Part shown: positions 51,585 to 52,370 of the stretch, piece after piece
How the letters are laid out: the number at the start of each line of letters is the position of its first letter
Position numbering within the stretch: position 1 is the stretch's first letter
Source of the DNA: CAZYIW01 sp964647705
Lineage (GTDB): Bacteria; Pseudomonadota; Gammaproteobacteria; PS1; Pseudothioglobaceae
Direction: 5' to 3'
Assembly (NCBI GenBank): GCA_964647705.1
Contig: CAZYIW010000005.1
Location: forward strand, 1-52,370
Length of the DNA stretch: 52,370 nt
Program-made: the position numbers and the translations under genes
The notes under the pieces: model-generated
Database searches by the model: none
What the model was told of the DNA's origin: nothing
Seen by the model: only the letters and a program-made list of their open reading frames with translations

Positions 51585-51875
51585 ATGGCATTAGAAAGAA
51601 CGGACAATGGCTATTTAGTCGATCCATCGATTTGGACTGAAGAGATTATGTATGAAATGGCCAAAGAGGATGAGTTTGAAATCACCGATGCAATTAAGAA
51701 TCATATTTTAAAGGCCAGAGAATATTACGATGAAAATTCATCGGTTCCTGCAATTCGTATTTTTGCTAAGTATGTTGGCGAAGATAAAAAATCCATGTTC
51801 CAAATCTATCTTGGTGGTCCAATGAAATTTATCACCAAATATGGCGGTCTTCCTCAACCCACAGGTTGTGTTTAG
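51585..51875 (+). CDS. TusE/DsrC-family sulfur carrier (single-cysteine paralogue)
   Basis: A 96-residue DsrC/TusE-family protein. The penultimate Cys95 in GLPQPTGCV is the sulfur-bearing residue, but position 84, where DsrC has its second cysteine, is Thr. This is the same choice as in TusE-type carriers. The N-terminal YLVDPSIWTEEIMYEMAKED and the YYDENSSVPAIRIFAKY block are conserved; the LFP.GP loop of true DsrC is altered to IYLGGPMKF. The second ATG (51585) fits the AAAGGAG better than the first (51582). It is alone, divergent from prmA; no tusBCD is nearby. Confidence 0.88.
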   Translation: MALERTDNGYLVDPSIWTEEIMYEMAKEDEFEITDAIKNHILKAREYYDENSSVPAIRIFAKYVGEDKKSMFQIYLGGPMKFITKYGGLPQPTGCV

Positions 51876-51922
51876 ATTCTCGAATCTGAATTTAAAAAAA
51901 CCCTCTATTTGATTGTTTTTTA

Positions 51923-52342
51923 TTAAAGACTAATATTTTCAATAATAAGACACCCCTCTCTAGAATGCCCCCGGTCAAAGTGATCTTGGAAAACTTTGGG
52001 TGTTTTCCCGCGACCTGTCCATTCATGTACCTTACCTTGTGAATCCTCAATTCGATACTTGGGCGGCACTTTTTTTCTTGGCTTTTTCTGCCAACGCACA
52101 GCCTGGCTTGTATCACCCAATAGATCATCAACCGTTAATCCACTTTGTTTAATAATCTTTTTAATATTATCAATTTTTTCGATTTTTTGGTTTTGCTTTT
52201 GTTTAAGTTCGATTAATTCTTGTTCACGTTGCTTGATAATAATTTCAATATTACTTTTAACTTTTTCAAGTTCTTCAATATTTAAATCTTTTATTAAAAC
52301 CTTTAAACTGTTTCTATTTGTGAACTGACTAATAGCACCCAT
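51923..52342 (-). CDS. H-NS-family nucleoid protein
   Basis: A 139-residue protein with a long charged coiled coil (about residues 20-70), then the H-NS-type DNA-binding core: VPPKYRIEDSQGKVHEWTGRGKTPKVF, containing the WTGRGxxP hook, near 93-119. It would act as a nucleoid-associated silencer of AT-rich DNA. The coiled coil fits oligomerisation. It starts 28 bases from the window's end, so its promoter is only partly seen. It converges on the TusE-like gene with a 47-base gap. Confidence 0.85.
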   Translation of the reverse strand: MGAISQFTNRNSLKVLIKDLNIEELEKVKSNIEIIIKQREQELIELKQKQNQKIEKIDNIKKIIKQSGLTVDDLLGDTSQAVRWQKKPRKKVPPKYRIEDSQGKVHEWTGRGKTPKVFQDHFDRGHSREGCLIIENISL

Positions 52343-52370
52343 AATATGAATAATTATTGATTATTGATTA

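Noticed and set aside
51876..51922. Short palindrome AGATTC-TC-GAATCT as terminator between the TusE-like gene and the H-NS-like gene
   Set aside because: The stem is weak and no T-run follows on either strand in the right direction.

Overview
The window is AT-rich bacterial chromosome, densely packed on both strands. It reads as a gammaproteobacterial sulfur oxidiser close to the SUP05 / Arctic96BD-19 ('Candidatus Thioglobus') lineage. The main evidence is a complete oxidative (reverse) dissimilatory sulfite reductase operon in the order dsrABEFHCMKLJOPNR. The gammaproteobacterial gene orders lpxK-trm112-like-kdsB, carA/carB-greA and bioF-bioH, and the H-NS-like protein, fit this placement. 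The lineage is inferred from gene content only. A run of exactly 100 N (26771-26870) inside dsrL shows that this is a draft scaffold.

Layout. 1-8.3 kb: tRNA-Ser(GCU), thiG, an erythromycin-esterase-family protein, bioF-bioH-yjdF-like, an unknown membrane protein, a small heat-shock protein with a sigma32-like promoter divergent from purEK, a mini-zincin and a glutaredoxin-like protein. 8.3-13.8 kb: folD, kdsB, a Trm112-like protein, lpxK, psiE-like, lolC/E-lolD and panD. 13.8-18.8 kb: the sodium-pumping oxaloacetate decarboxylase oadGAB behind infA and tRNA-Leu(CAA), metF, and an unknown HTH/coiled-coil protein. 18.9-21.7 kb: hemD, a DUF72-like protein, a Ca2+/Na+ antiporter and tsaE. 21.7-33.8 kb: the dsr operon on the minus strand, with a lone gltD upstream in the same direction (34.0-35.4 kb). 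35.5-36.8 kb: rplS and xerD. 36.9-43.5 kb: a glyoxylate-shunt cluster aceA-aceK-rraA-like-glcB, divergent from an IclR-family regulator. 43.5-49.0 kb: carA-mlaA-carB-greA. 49.1-52.4 kb: an HMA-domain protein coupled to thiS, a PP-loop ATPase, prmA, a TusE/DsrC-like sulfur carrier and an H-NS-like protein. No intergenic stretch reaches 300 bases.

How the genes work together. DsrEFH, DsrC and DsrAB should pass and oxidise stored or carrier-bound sulfur to sulfite. DsrMKJOP links DsrC thiol/disulfide chemistry to the membrane quinone pool, DsrL supplies the NAD(P)H oxidoreductase, DsrN amidates siroheme and DsrR assists maturation. The glyoxylate shunt with AceK control and the Na+-coupled oxaloacetate decarboxylase suggest that the organism can also assimilate acetate or other C2 compounds, that is, mixotrophy rather than strict autotrophy.

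The points most worth a second look are: a DsrJ without the extra cysteine expected for its His/Cys heme; a terminator-like hairpin between dsrC and dsrM; the under-sized gap in DsrL; an RraA homologue in the glyoxylate cluster that keeps the aldolase/decarboxylase residues; a promoter for the HMA-thiS pair that looks leaderless and operator-overlapped; a strong inverted repeat between aceA and the IclR gene; and several unknown conserved small proteins. I found no CRISPR array, insertion sequence, prophage or obviously new multigene system.
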